Positions 53,601 through 61,801 are shown, counted from the first letter of the stretch. The stretch: DNA of 64,000 nt from JAIEPM01 sp964546815 (GCA_964546815.1 CAZJLR010000001.1:604907-668906); one strand, 5' to 3'. Notes: generated by a model from the sequence alone, not told the origin. A program made the numbers and translations.

Positions 53601-54625
53601 CTGCCATCACGCATTCTTACGAATTCGCCAAGCGACGACTTCATACCGACGAGTTGCTCGCCTTCCCAATTAAAAGTTCTGGAGCTACCGTTTTTATAAT
53701 TGATTGAAGTGAGACGATTTTGACTATCGTACTCAAGAGTAGAACCATCTTGTTTTTCTTTGATGGTTCTACCATCATTCAGTTTGATCTGAGCAGTTCC
53801 GTCAGCATCTTTGCTTACTTCAGAAACGAGACCAGCATACTTTTCAGATTTCTTGCCACTTTTGTCGTAAAGATTCCACTGACCGCCTTCATTTTTCCAG
53901 GTGCTACCGTTTGGCGAGTCTACTGCCAAAGGCGCTTTTTTACTTTCATTAGCTTCTTTGGCTTGCTCACTTAATTTGGCAAGACCATTTAGTACATCGT
54001 TGCCGAAAGACTTGATTTGGCTAAGGTCTATATCAAACGATGGAAGCAGATCTTTCAGCTTGCTCAAATCAGAGACGCCGACTTCTGCTGCATTTTTTCG
54101 ACCACTATCAATGGTCAGGCTGGGCAAATTCAAATCGTCTTTTGGACTGTCGCTTTTTGTCTCGGGAAGTTTTTCAGTATCATCTTTTGCCTTAGCTTCA
54201 GACTCAGACTTAGCCCCTGCCTCTGTCTTGGGTCCGATCTCAGTTTTGGATCCGACCTCAGTTTTGGATCCGTCTTCGGCTTTGGGTCCAACTGCAAGTT
54301 GTGGTCCAACTTCGCCTGTGGGTCCGACTTCACCTTTAGGTCCAGTCACAGTCTTATCGGCTGCACTTGAAACTGATTTTTCCCAGGGAGAACCTTTCGA
54401 GTGTAAGAACAGCGAAAGTGGATCGCCTATGGAGTCTTTGTTTGCTCCGGAAAATGATGTTCGCGTTAAAGCCTTGCTTTCGTCCCCACGTTGCATATCC
54501 AGTAATTTCTGGAAGTGGGGTAGCCCCTGGTCAAATGAGGCAAAACGATCTTCAGGCTTGTTTAGGCTATTTGGTTCAAACGGGGACTGGGACGCTTTCT
54601 CGCGCTCGGTCTCAGGCATTGACAT
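50690..54625 (-). CDS. Giant YD-repeat-like protein with C-terminal papain-like domain
   Basis: 1311 aa. No classical signal peptide. Residues about 90-140 hold collagen-like Gly-Pro/Gly-Ser-Lys repeats. Helices come next, then 500-600 residues of short beta units of the type DGSSRKFSW and YxDGKLSTV, resembling YD/Rhs-type repeats and probably forming a long beta shell. A helical linker follows (about 890-1010). The last 280 residues contain NPNCQVTVIRGKLLYENP (Cys1042), GEHVVLIKDYD (His1265) and VAVDNSWS (Asn1283), ordered like the Cys-His-Asn triad of papain/calpain-type peptidases. Possibly a secreted toxin or self-cleaving surface protein. First gene of a three-gene operon. Confidence 0.85.
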   Translation of the reverse strand: MSMPETEREKASQSPFEPNSLNKPEDRFASFDQGLPHFQKLLDMQRGDESKALTRTSFSGANKDSIGDPLSLFLHSKGSPWEKSVSSAADKTVTGPKGEVGPTGEVGPQLAVGPKAEDGSKTEVGSKTEIGPKTEAGAKSESEAKAKDDTEKLPETKSDSPKDDLNLPSLTIDSGRKNAAEVGVSDLSKLKDLLPSFDIDLSQIKSFGNDVLNGLAKLSEQAKEANESKKAPLAVDSPNGSTWKNEGGQWNLYDKSGKKSEKYAGLVSEVSKDADGTAQIKLNDGRTIKEKQDGSTLEYDSQNRLTSINYKNGSSRTFNWEGEQLVGMKSSLGEFVRMRDGSGKPIDEWKQKGQENSAPWKGEMKVDEKVGTLSIGPNTYRSDLSVEKLNADGSREITHANKDLVKVSKDGLVSQIDYADGSSRKFSWTKNPDAKGEDDKFTLSAVQVQRDGKHFYHTRADGDKWNVQSWENGKWSDAKPETTSFSFDNKTKEYSYVDSTDGIKHSIEPGGVQRDVSRDGSTLSYKDGKLSTVTNGDIKREFEWKDNKLESIKDAAQGKVWTRSAEGGWQSDKGDRTKAEASITASGEIEFKSGDKSSIIKMDGSEFSRISNAQDKSQVDIRDGEVQVTAGDGSSRVFKTAADGKEVVQESRSRNGKTETWTRGEQLPNGNYEWKNDQNPGKTEERSAVTQENGKLSIKYPNDVEYSSSTSGTEKIENTKEGWYKQYTDGRPSEIKYPDGVIRKFTFDGPSDAPKSIEITQKDGTKINVDKISDALYSYKNGKDEQKWNAKYSVSQDGVYKCVDNDAKGKTTTRYPEGLVVVENPADKSRTESKNDQVMKVDRDGKTVEVVRDGSNAITEVRDSANNTAYKKDSNGDFVASAIDATKPIANADEFSRKGVVNFDESGKISFVSNEGTSISQAPGEKAELLASKDKTLAAVLDNSSLSDAEKDRLKQTVLDYTKRTDIEPKDKAVFLESLEKFAKRDDISAKEKNDSYAQLERLLESKSDKAFNAKDRALLAEQLAWHMANPSSNAQGQNPNCQVTVIRGKLLYENPSQFARMMTDVITTGEFVTQDKTVIKVPPASMTVGKGAEESKFPPEDGNRSWLGKISDATCANIHWQRQSVAPNGVVVGKGNLIYKQEAPENRKDSGARVFMVASDGQHYPQSGTDNKILENPTMRSADIANTYSQIVGNSKDVSVVAVYREGVTLGTGVALVGGEEQLHQQLQSGGVKIAQVWTGTDWVEKEPNRIAGITPKEYKPGEHVVLIKDYDPKTRTVAVDNSWSSRFDRLGPNGRIPLHKLYMAMAKQE

Positions 54626-54829
54626 GCTTAGTAACCTATGTAAGCGAACGATCTTCAGCCCTGGAGACCATTCAAACTATACAATGTGTTCAACCACCCC
54701 GATGAGAGCATATTAATGATGCTTTGTGGCAATTCTGTGACTTTGCCTAAAGTTGAATCCCCCCGGGGTAAGCGGGGTTGCCCCCGCTTTCCCTGGTTCT
54801 AGCAATGCTGATACTTCAGAACAAGTGGG
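54626..54829. other. Upstream region of the YD-repeat operon
   Basis: 204 nt. On the minus strand TATAGT (54681-54676) is a possible -10 box. An 8-bp hairpin AAGCGGGG/CCCCGCTT lies at 54770-54789 without a T-tract in either direction. Confidence 0.35.
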
Positions 54830-55294
54830 CTATGAGATCCTGACTTGCCACATGCACTCGAGAATTTCGGCACCTTTGTCAAATCTGTCGCATACCAGTC
54901 GCAACACCGTTCCTGGAGCCTCCAGGCGTCTAAGTGTTGATTTGGCACGATGGGCGACATAAGGATTTTCGTCGTTACAAAGAACTGCCAGATGGTGCTC
55001 TGGCAACATGGCGTTTTCTGCCATTCCATAACGAACGTCCACAGAAAAATCATTCACCAGTTTTTCAAGAACAGACTCGGGAGTCCTGGGGTTTTCAGCG
55101 ACAGCAATACGCACTTCACTCGAGGGATCTGTGGCTAGTTTAAGCAAAACAGCAATTGGGGCACGGCAGTTTTCTGCAACACGGCGCCTTACTGAAGCCA
55201 ATGGATCGTCTGCAAGTTGCAAGAGGCAATCTTCAGAGCTGTACAAAGAACCAGCAGTGACATATCTATTCATCGAATTGGTAATCTTGTCCAT
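54830..55294 (-). CDS. Leucine-rich-variant (LRV) repeat protein
   Basis: 154 aa. Four to five repeats of about 24 residues with the LRV pattern L-x-D-P-x-x-x-V-R-x-x-V-A-E-N-x-x-x-P, e.g. LADDPLASVRRRVAENCRAP and LATDPSSEVRIAVAENPRTP. Such alpha/3-10 superhelices serve as protein-binding surfaces. No Cys cluster like that of the Azotobacter LRV protein. No signal peptide, so cytoplasmic. Divergent from folD. Confidence 0.85.
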   Translation of the reverse strand: MDKITNSMNRYVTAGSLYSSEDCLLQLADDPLASVRRRVAENCRAPIAVLLKLATDPSSEVRIAVAENPRTPESVLEKLVNDFSVDVRYGMAENAMLPEHHLAVLCNDENPYVAHRAKSTLRRLEAPGTVLRLVCDRFDKGAEILECMWQVRIS

Positions 55295-55689
55295 TTCTTT
55301 TTACCTTAGAAGCAAAACAATAAACGCCAGTAGCTAAAGCTAAACTTCATGCAGCCTTATAGGTTTCACGGGGGAGGCTGATGTCTTAATCTAATCAGTG
55401 CAGACCCAAACAATACAATTGGAAATGACGAAAACGATGATATGACTTAGGTCTACACGATGACCCGAATCTACAGCTTTCGTAAAATCCTCCTGTGAAG
55501 CAGCATTTAGCGGTGTCGTGAAAGTGACGGAACGAGCCTTCGAAAGTTCCCCGATGTCAACATCGCGAAAAGCGCCTGTTTAAGCAAGAGACGATAATAA
55601 TTCTTGCGGCTTTAGCCTACAGACTTGAAACTAATACCGGCAAGCTGAGTTAATTGGAGGACGCAGCGGGCAAAAACGAGGTGTTGCAG
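55295..55689. other. Divergent intergenic region before folD
   Basis: About 395 nt. No credible reading frame. It holds the promoters of the LRV gene and folD and a GGAGG (55656-55660) 29 nt before the chosen folD start, which might serve an alternative TTG start nearby. No known riboswitch seen. Confidence 0.4.
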
Positions 55690-56580
55690 GTGACAAAGGT
55701 TCAAAGTACTGTTGGTAAGGCAGAAATACTCGACGGCATCGCCAGCTCGAAAGCAATTAGAGAAGAGCTAGCTGCCGAGCTTGAAACTTATGTTTCTCGC
55801 GGCTTGAGACGACCAGGATTGGCAGTTGTACTAATCGGCGACAATCCAGCCAGCCAGGTATATGTCAAAAACAAAGTATTGGCTTGCAAAAAAACCGGCA
55901 TTGAAAGTTTTTTGTATGAAATACCAGGAAATACGAGCACCGAGGAAGTCCTCAAACTGATAGAGCAGCTCAACAAAAGAGAAGATGTTGATGGAATATT
56001 GGTGCAGTTGCCATTGCCAGCTGCATTGCCGACGGACACCATTCTTGAAGCAGTCTTGCCTGAAAAAGACGTAGACGGCTTACATACGCAAAATATGGGA
56101 CTGCTAGCCTCCGGCAAAGCTGGGTTGCGTCCATGCACACCGCGCGGAATTATGGTTTTGCTCGAGCGATACAAAATCGCAATTGAAGGAAAAACAGCGG
56201 TTGTAATCGGACGTTCAAACCTTGTTGGGAAGCCAATTGCGCTCATGTTGCTCGAAAAACATGCCACTGTAAAAATTTGCCACAGCAAGAGCAAAGACCT
56301 CGATAAACAAGCTCAAGATGCAGACATTCTGGTGGTTGCTGCTGGACGCAAAGAAATGGTTAAAGGCAGCTGGATCAAGAAAGGCGCAGTTGTTATCGAC
56401 GTCGGCATTCACAAAGAAGAACAGCCTGACGGCTCATCACGTTTGTGCGGTGACGTACTTTATGACGAAGTTAAAGACATAGCTTCGTTCATCACACCGG
56501 TGCCTGGTGGCGTCGGTCCGATGACAGTGGCGATGCTACTGGCAAACACAGTGCAATCATACAAAACAAGAATTGGCTAA
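55690..56580 (+). CDS. folD: Bifunctional methylenetetrahydrofolate dehydrogenase/cyclohydrolase
   Basis: About 296 aa. Interconverts 5,10-methylene- and 10-formyl-tetrahydrofolate in one-carbon metabolism. Signatures: NPASQVYVKNKVLACKKTGI (catalytic Lys and Tyr region), DGILVQLPLP, PEKDVDGLHTQN, and the NADP loop VVIGRSNLVGKP with TPVPGGVGPMTVAML at the end. Start is uncertain: GTG 55690 has GAGG 8 nt upstream and gives a typical length; TTG 55654 and GTG 55681 are alternatives. The formyl donor made here is needed for the initiator tRNA and purines. Confidence 0.94.
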   Translation: MTKVQSTVGKAEILDGIASSKAIREELAAELETYVSRGLRRPGLAVVLIGDNPASQVYVKNKVLACKKTGIESFLYEIPGNTSTEEVLKLIEQLNKREDVDGILVQLPLPAALPTDTILEAVLPEKDVDGLHTQNMGLLASGKAGLRPCTPRGIMVLLERYKIAIEGKTAVVIGRSNLVGKPIALMLLEKHATVKICHSKSKDLDKQAQDADILVVAAGRKEMVKGSWIKKGAVVIDVGIHKEEQPDGSSRLCGDVLYDEVKDIASFITPVPGGVGPMTVAMLLANTVQSYKTRIG

Positions 56581-56609
56581 ATCGCTGCTACATTTTTTCA
56601 GGCAAGCTC

Positions 56610-57287
56610 ATGGCTAAAAATAAAAAAGGCCAGAAGGACACAGACGATCAAAACGCTGCTTCCTCCCAAGCAGAAGAGGGCATCATTATGATGCCCCTCT
56701 GGGCTAAAGCTGCAGTTGGACTATCGACTGTCCTTTGGGTTGGACTGACTGCAGTCAGCGGACTTGGCATTCATTCAGGCATCAAAATGGTGCGTCAAGC
56801 AACCAATCCAGCTTACATTGCAAAAAACATTGAAAAAATCGCACATTTTTCAAACGGCATTCCGCTCGGGTTTAAACCTCAATGGTGCGCTTCAACAGCA
56901 GATGCCACAATTGCTTCTGTTGCAAACGAAAAGGATCAAACCCAATTCTTTTTGATTGCAGCCAAACCACAAGGTGAGCAGCAAGCCGAAACGGCAAAGC
57001 AACTGACGGCTGAGCTGGCGAGCAGCGGTATGAATGGAATTTCCAGACCTTTGAAAATCAAATCATCAAACTCAATGCAAGTCGGCGGCGAAACGATGGA
57101 ATATGTTCTTGGTTCTTCGTTTGATCAAGACAGCGACAAAACCGATTCATTTCTTGGCAGTGTAGTTTTGAAAGACAAAAGAGCAATCGCATTTTACGGT
57201 ATGACTCCGCCCAAACAAGGTTCTACAGTCATGAATTTCAATATGGATGCTTGCAATCAACTGCTGTCATCAATCAAAAGTTTCTAG
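56610..57287 (+). CDS. Single-pass membrane protein of unknown function
   Basis: 225 aa. A charged, disordered N-terminus (KNKKGQKDTDDQNAASSQAE) precedes one TM helix (residues about 31-54, LWAKAAVGLSTVLWVGLTAV), then a roughly 160-aa alpha/beta domain outside. It contains GFKPQWCASTADATIASVA and FFLIAAKPQGEQQ. It resembles single-pass proteins of unknown function in related genomes. It lies 29 nt after folD and 43 nt before the histidine kinase, likely one transcript. Confidence 0.75.
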   Translation: MAKNKKGQKDTDDQNAASSQAEEGIIMMPLWAKAAVGLSTVLWVGLTAVSGLGIHSGIKMVRQATNPAYIAKNIEKIAHFSNGIPLGFKPQWCASTADATIASVANEKDQTQFFLIAAKPQGEQQAETAKQLTAELASSGMNGISRPLKIKSSNSMQVGGETMEYVLGSSFDQDSDKTDSFLGSVVLKDKRAIAFYGMTPPKQGSTVMNFNMDACNQLLSSIKSF

Positions 57288-57330
57288 CTCATACTAAGGC
57301 CTGAGCCGAACTAATGACCAGGATTTCCTA

Positions 57331-58773
57331 ATGCAACTTGACCTGACACTATCAAAGAAAGTACTTATCCTGGTTACTTTGCCAATTATATTCATGCTGC
57401 TCTTCGTCACTGTTCTGGCATATCAGCAAAAAGTTGCAGAGGACGCAGTCTGGAAAGAGCGTCATCTCAAAGATGTATCAAACGAATGCAATAGCCTGAT
57501 GAAAAACATGCTTGATGCTGGGCTTTGCGTGCACTTATATAAGCTGCAGCAAAATATAGAATTTTCCGAGAAATTTGATAGTTTGTGCGAGAAAATCCCA
57601 GAGCAAATTCGTACCTTAAAACTTCTCTTGAAAGATAAACCAGCACAACTCAAACGATTGAACAAGCTAGATGCAATCATCACTCGGTCGCTAAACGATC
57701 TTGGTGAAACAAAGAGTTTTTCGCGCTACAAATTAAACGCCGATGTAATCAACTCGAAAACGCAAATGATTCAAGGCATAGGCGAAACATCAAAACTGCT
57801 CAGAGAACTGGTAAACGAGCTTCAAAGGGCGGGCCCCGTCGATTCACATGCCCAGGAAACAGCAAGACTCATGGTTTCATCATTGCTTGTTTTTGGAGTA
57901 ATTGGCAGCATAATACTTGCGTTTGTTTTGGCCACAGCTTTCAATCGAAGCACAACCAAAAGACTGCTCGTGCTAGTGGACAACACAGACAGGTTGCGCA
58001 AGCATAAAGAGCTGAACCCGGTACTTTCAGGCAACGATGAAATTGCCAGACTCGATCAAGTTTTTCACGACATGGCCAATTCGCTAAACGAGGCAGCACA
58101 GTACAAACAGGAAATGATGTCTGTAGTAAGCCATGATTTGAGAACGCCTCTTACATCAATCCAGGGTGTGCTCACTATTCTTTCTGCCGGTGTCCTGGGA
58201 GAATTGCCGCCTAAAGCCGAGAAAAACATCAAAACAGCAGAAAAGAATTGCAGACAGCTAGTCAACTTAATCAATGATTTGCTCGATTTTGAAAAGCTTG
58301 AGTCAGGCCGATTGGAATTCAGCATGAAGCCATTTGTGGTGCAAGAACTTTTTGAACAAGTTGAAAGCATGGTATCAATTGCCGCAGAACAAAAAGGAAT
58401 CAAGCTTAAAGTCGAAGAGACAGAACTAATTGTGAATGGCGATTTTGCGCGCCTTTCACAGGTATTAATCAATCTGATTACGAATGCAGTGAAGTTTTCA
58501 CCGGAAGGGTCAACGATCACATTGTCTGCCAAACAAATGGAATCCATTGCCGAAATTCGTGTGACAGACCAGGGACGAGGTATACCGGCAGCATACATCG
58601 ACAAAATTTTCGACCGCTATGGACAAGTAAAAAAAGAAGATTCCGAACGAGGACGTGGCACAGGACTTGGTCTGGCCATATGCAAGGCATTCGTAGAAGG
58701 TCATGGCGGCAAGATAGGCGTAGATAGCGAAGAAGGCAAGGGCAGCAGCTTTTGGATTCGCCTGCCTATTTAG
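57331..58773 (+). CDS. Sensor histidine kinase
   Basis: 480 aa. TM1 at residues about 10-31, a helical sensor region outside, TM2 at about 187-206, a HAMP-like linker, then HisKA with phospho-acceptor His268 (SVVSHDLRTPLTSIQG) and HATPase_c with N-box NLITNAVKFS, G1 DQGRGIP, and GTGLGLAICKAFVEGHGG. The receiver is encoded on the opposite strand directly after it: the stop codons overlap by 8 nt. It may also phosphorylate the close paralog at 26184. No terminator can follow its stop because the regulator gene begins there on the other strand. Confidence 0.95.
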   Translation: MQLDLTLSKKVLILVTLPIIFMLLFVTVLAYQQKVAEDAVWKERHLKDVSNECNSLMKNMLDAGLCVHLYKLQQNIEFSEKFDSLCEKIPEQIRTLKLLLKDKPAQLKRLNKLDAIITRSLNDLGETKSFSRYKLNADVINSKTQMIQGIGETSKLLRELVNELQRAGPVDSHAQETARLMVSSLLVFGVIGSIILAFVLATAFNRSTTKRLLVLVDNTDRLRKHKELNPVLSGNDEIARLDQVFHDMANSLNEAAQYKQEMMSVVSHDLRTPLTSIQGVLTILSAGVLGELPPKAEKNIKTAEKNCRQLVNLINDLLDFEKLESGRLEFSMKPFVVQELFEQVESMVSIAAEQKGIKLKVEETELIVNGDFARLSQVLINLITNAVKFSPEGSTITLSAKQMESIAEIRVTDQGRGIPAAYIDKIFDRYGQVKKEDSERGRGTGLGLAICKAFVEGHGGKIGVDSEEGKGSSFWIRLPI

Positions 58774-59440
58774 TGTTTAAGCGATAGCCACGTCCGTGCA
58801 ATGTGGCAAGAATTGGCTCTGCTCCTTCCACTGTTATTTTTTTGCGCAGTGTTTTTATTGCAGTATAAACGGAAAAGATTGAAGCTTCTGATTCTGAACT
58901 CCAAACTTTTTCCAGCAGTGCTTCCTGACTAAATATCTCATCAGGGTGCCGCATCAAAAATTCAATAAGTTGATATTCTTTCGGGGCAAGAGCCACCTCT
59001 TTGCCATTGCAAGTCAAAGATTGCTTGACAGTGTCAAGCGCCAAATATTGCACCTCCAGGACCGCGCCTGAAAGAGCGACGCCACGACGCATCAGCGCGC
59101 GCAGTCGAGCTGATAATTCTTCCATATGAAAAGGCTTGGTCAAATAATCATCAGCCCCAGCATCGAGTCCTTCGAGTTTGTTGCTCAATTCAGATTTGCC
59201 TGTGAGCATCAGCACAGGCGCCTTACCACCGGACAATCGGTAAGACCTGCAAATTTCAGGGCCAGTAAGCCCCGGCAACTCCCAATCTAAAATTACAAGT
59301 TGGTAGTCATAGTGCTTGAGCCTGTCGATGCCCTCTTTGCCATCATTTACAGCGTCAACGGTATGTTGCTGAAATGAAAGCCATTGCTGAACACGGCTGC
59401 AAAGATCGACGTCGTCCTCTACAATCAATATCTTAGCCAT
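58766..59440 (-). CDS. OmpR/PhoB-family response regulator
   Basis: 224 aa. Receiver with acidic pair EDD, phospho-acceptor Asp52 (ILDWELPG), Thr in MLTGK and Lys in YLTKPF. Winged helix at the C-terminus (KEYQLIEFLMRHPD, KVWSSESEASIFSVYTAIKTLR, HGRGYRLN). The recognition helix differs from that of the paralog at 26184 (VYTAIKTLRKKI versus VKVHISRLRKRL), so DNA targets probably differ. It converges on the histidine kinase with an 8-nt overlap. It is likely the cognate partner. Confidence 0.95.
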   Translation of the reverse strand: MAKILIVEDDVDLCSRVQQWLSFQQHTVDAVNDGKEGIDRLKHYDYQLVILDWELPGLTGPEICRSYRLSGGKAPVLMLTGKSELSNKLEGLDAGADDYLTKPFHMEELSARLRALMRRGVALSGAVLEVQYLALDTVKQSLTCNGKEVALAPKEYQLIEFLMRHPDEIFSQEALLEKVWSSESEASIFSVYTAIKTLRKKITVEGAEPILATLHGRGYRLNTK

Positions 59441-59512
59441 CTGGCAGTGGAACCCGCAGTGCTTGAAAGACGACTATTATCATATCAGCCCGGCCTCAGG
59501 GAAGGACAAGAA

Positions 59513-59541
59513 GCCTTGAGAAATTCGTCTCAAGGCGTTTT
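59513..59541 (+). terminator. Terminator-like hairpin in front of the TPR lipoprotein gene
   Basis: GCCTTGAG (59513-59520) and CTCAAGGC (59529-59536) form a perfect 8-bp stem around an 8-nt loop, followed by GTTTTT. It points to the plus strand and ends just before the GTG at 59543; its right arm contains the CAAGG used as ribosome site. It may end read-through from the histidine kinase transcript, or act as an attenuator or ribosome-blocking hairpin. Confidence 0.6.
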
Positions 59542-59542
59542 T

Positions 59543-61273
59543 GTGCCGCCCGGCATTGTCAAGATTTGCACGTTTTTTGCTTCAGTTTTATTGCTGCAAA
59601 GCTGCACGCCGCAGCTTTCATGGAAAGAGTCATACCTGCACCGTCAATGGGAAAGAGCCTTTCTCACGGCCCAATCGCAATATCAAGACGGCAACTACAA
59701 AGACGCCGGCAAGTCATATCTTGAAGCCATTACTTATGCCAATCAGATGGAATCAGATGCCAACAAGGACGCGGCAGTTAAAACAGGCCTGGCAAACTGC
59801 TATTTCAAACTGAATGCAGCAAAAAAAGCTGAAGGCAGATTTGGCGAAGCAATTGCAATATTGCGCCAACATTTAAAGCAAACGCTTACTCCATCAGAAA
59901 GAAGGATAAGCACAGAAAATTTAGAGCACACTCTTCTTGAGCAAGGAAAGTTCCATTATGCACAAGAAGAATACAAGAAGGCTGACGCCGAATTTTCTGA
60001 GGCAAGAAAATTATTGGACGGACTCAGTGTGGGCAATCGCGACATTGAAGCTGAATACACAGAAAGCCGAGAACGAGCAATTTTGCTTGCTTACACTTTC
60101 AACAATCAACAAAAACTAGGTCAGTATTCAGATGCGCAAAATACGGCAGATCTAATTTTGAGCGAAAAACTAAGGTATGCGATTCCAGCCAAGTTGCTCG
60201 AAGACATCGAGAAAAAGGCTGTAAATTCACTGAACAATAATGGCAAAAAAGAAGAGGCCGAGAAGCTGCAAGTCATGGACATCTGGCTCAAAGAAACTCT
60301 CGATGGACAAGAAAGTTTGAAAAACCATGATTACGCGGAAGCAGAAAAACACCATAAGAAAGCGCTACAAATTGCGTTGAACGACCATAAAACAGACTGG
60401 ATTATCAATAGTTATGACTCATTGTGCACAGCCTATAGTTTTGAGGGAAAGTGGGCTGAAATAAAGGAACTTAGGCGACGCAGCCTTGCAGAATATGACA
60501 AGAAGGCTGAAGCCAATCCACATCAACTTGAAAAAATTCTTGCACGCCTGGTGCGCAGCAATCCATTCGGCCCGCTTGACAGTATTGAGCCTGAAATGAA
60601 GCGCTGGCTGAAAGTTAGCCGTGAAATAAGTGAGGAAAATCCGCTCAAACTGGCAACATGCTTACTTATGGTTGCTGGAATTTATGATCGAAATGGCTTG
60701 GAAAATAAAGCAGTTCCACTAATTCAAGAATCATACGCACTATTGAAAAATGCCGAAGGCGGCAGGAACGAAGCCGATGCTGCCATCCTCTGGCTAGCCG
60801 ATGAACTTTTCTATATTGGCGACTTTGCCAAAGCAAGAGAAATCTATAAAACGGCAAGCAATTTTAGATGCAAGTCCCAATCTGAGATCATCCGAAAAAT
60901 ATATGTCGATTTTCTGCGCTCTGATATCGAGTTTTTGCTGGGTAATGAGAAAGAGTCGAAGAGCCTGTGGCAAAGTGCCAGTGAAGATTTGAAAGGACAG
61001 GGAAATAATTCATCCACACTACAAGTCGCAAAACAAATTTCATATAGGCTTGCGTCTTTGCAAAGACACAAACAAGCAAAAGCCGCAACTAGACTAGCAG
61101 ACTACTTGAATAAGCTAAGCATCAGCCCTGCAAGCGCAGATGAGTCTTCTATCGACGCAGAATCAAGAGAAGTTCTTGCTTCTGTGCTTGCTGCTCAAAA
61201 GCAAAATTCAGTATCAAAACACGAATTGATTTGCGGTATCGAAAGACTCAAAAGAATTGAGTCACGAAATTAA
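59543..61273 (+). CDS. TPR-repeat lipoprotein
   Basis: About 576 aa. The GTG at 59543 with AAGG 7 nt upstream begins a lipoprotein signal (VKICTFFASVLLLQSC) with a lipobox ending at Cys21. The remaining protein is a chain of TPR-like helices (for example NYKDAGKSYLEAITYANQ and YAEAEKHHKKALQIALNDHK). It should be anchored in an envelope membrane. A longer frame from 59384 overlaps the regulator gene and lacks support. Role in envelope assembly or signalling is inferred from its place next to the two-component pair. Confidence 0.82.
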   Translation: MPPGIVKICTFFASVLLLQSCTPQLSWKESYLHRQWERAFLTAQSQYQDGNYKDAGKSYLEAITYANQMESDANKDAAVKTGLANCYFKLNAAKKAEGRFGEAIAILRQHLKQTLTPSERRISTENLEHTLLEQGKFHYAQEEYKKADAEFSEARKLLDGLSVGNRDIEAEYTESRERAILLAYTFNNQQKLGQYSDAQNTADLILSEKLRYAIPAKLLEDIEKKAVNSLNNNGKKEEAEKLQVMDIWLKETLDGQESLKNHDYAEAEKHHKKALQIALNDHKTDWIINSYDSLCTAYSFEGKWAEIKELRRRSLAEYDKKAEANPHQLEKILARLVRSNPFGPLDSIEPEMKRWLKVSREISEENPLKLATCLLMVAGIYDRNGLENKAVPLIQESYALLKNAEGGRNEADAAILWLADELFYIGDFAKAREIYKTASNFRCKSQSEIIRKIYVDFLRSDIEFLLGNEKESKSLWQSASEDLKGQGNNSSTLQVAKQISYRLASLQRHKQAKAATRLADYLNKLSISPASADESSIDAESREVLASVLAAQKQNSVSKHELICGIERLKRIESRN

Positions 61274-61577
61274 GTAGGTTTTGAACTGCAGACCACTTTA
61301 CAAATCAACAGTACTGAACGAGCAAAGCATAAGTAGAAAAATAAGTGGAGATTCACTTTTGAGTCAAAAGTGTACGATAACTACCACCGACCAATGGTTT
61401 CGAGCAATCGACAGGTTTCTTGTGCCAAAGCAGTGACAGTGATTTTTCAGGTCGTATAAGTTTCTTAATTGCAAATTTCGCCCGAGGTCTAGCGTTAGGC
61501 TGTCAGCAGGGGTATCATTTTCATTGTTTGAAGATACAAACGTATCTGGTGGATTTTCTGGAAATAAGAGGTCGGCA
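61274..61577. other. Gene-free stretch with a 9-bp palindrome
   Basis: 304 nt without a gene. CACTTTTGA and TCAAAAGTG (61354-61372) form a near-perfect inverted repeat around one G, with no T-tract, so it looks like a binding site rather than a terminator. No family of regulator can be named. Confidence 0.4.
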
Positions 61578-61790
61578 ATGAGTAGCACCGAGCATAGCGA
61601 TGCGTCCCACAAGTGGCTGATTTTCTTTTTTGTTTGTTTCGCGTTAATCATGGCAATCGGCATGTGGGCAATCTGCTGCTACAACGTCAATGCACCTGAA
61701 CCAAAGCCAGGCGGCGGCGGTCACGGTGGAATGATTCTGCCACAAGACGGCGAATATGCACCGCACGCTCGTGTCTGGCCAGTAGCTTAA
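61578..61790 (+). CDS. Small single-pass membrane protein
   Basis: 70 aa. GAGG lies 6 nt before the ATG. One TM helix (WLIFFFVCFALIMAIGMWAI) followed by a Gly/Pro/His-rich tail (PEPKPGGGGHGGM) that might bind metal. No family recognised. It ends 12 nt from the convergent secreted protein gene. Confidence 0.65.
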   Translation: MSSTEHSDASHKWLIFFFVCFALIMAIGMWAICCYNVNAPEPKPGGGGHGGMILPQDGEYAPHARVWPVA

Positions 61791-61801
61791 AGTTTAAGTC
61801 G

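Noticed and set aside
54770..54789. 8-bp GC-rich hairpin as terminator
   Set aside because: No T-tract on either strand, so a terminator call is not supported.
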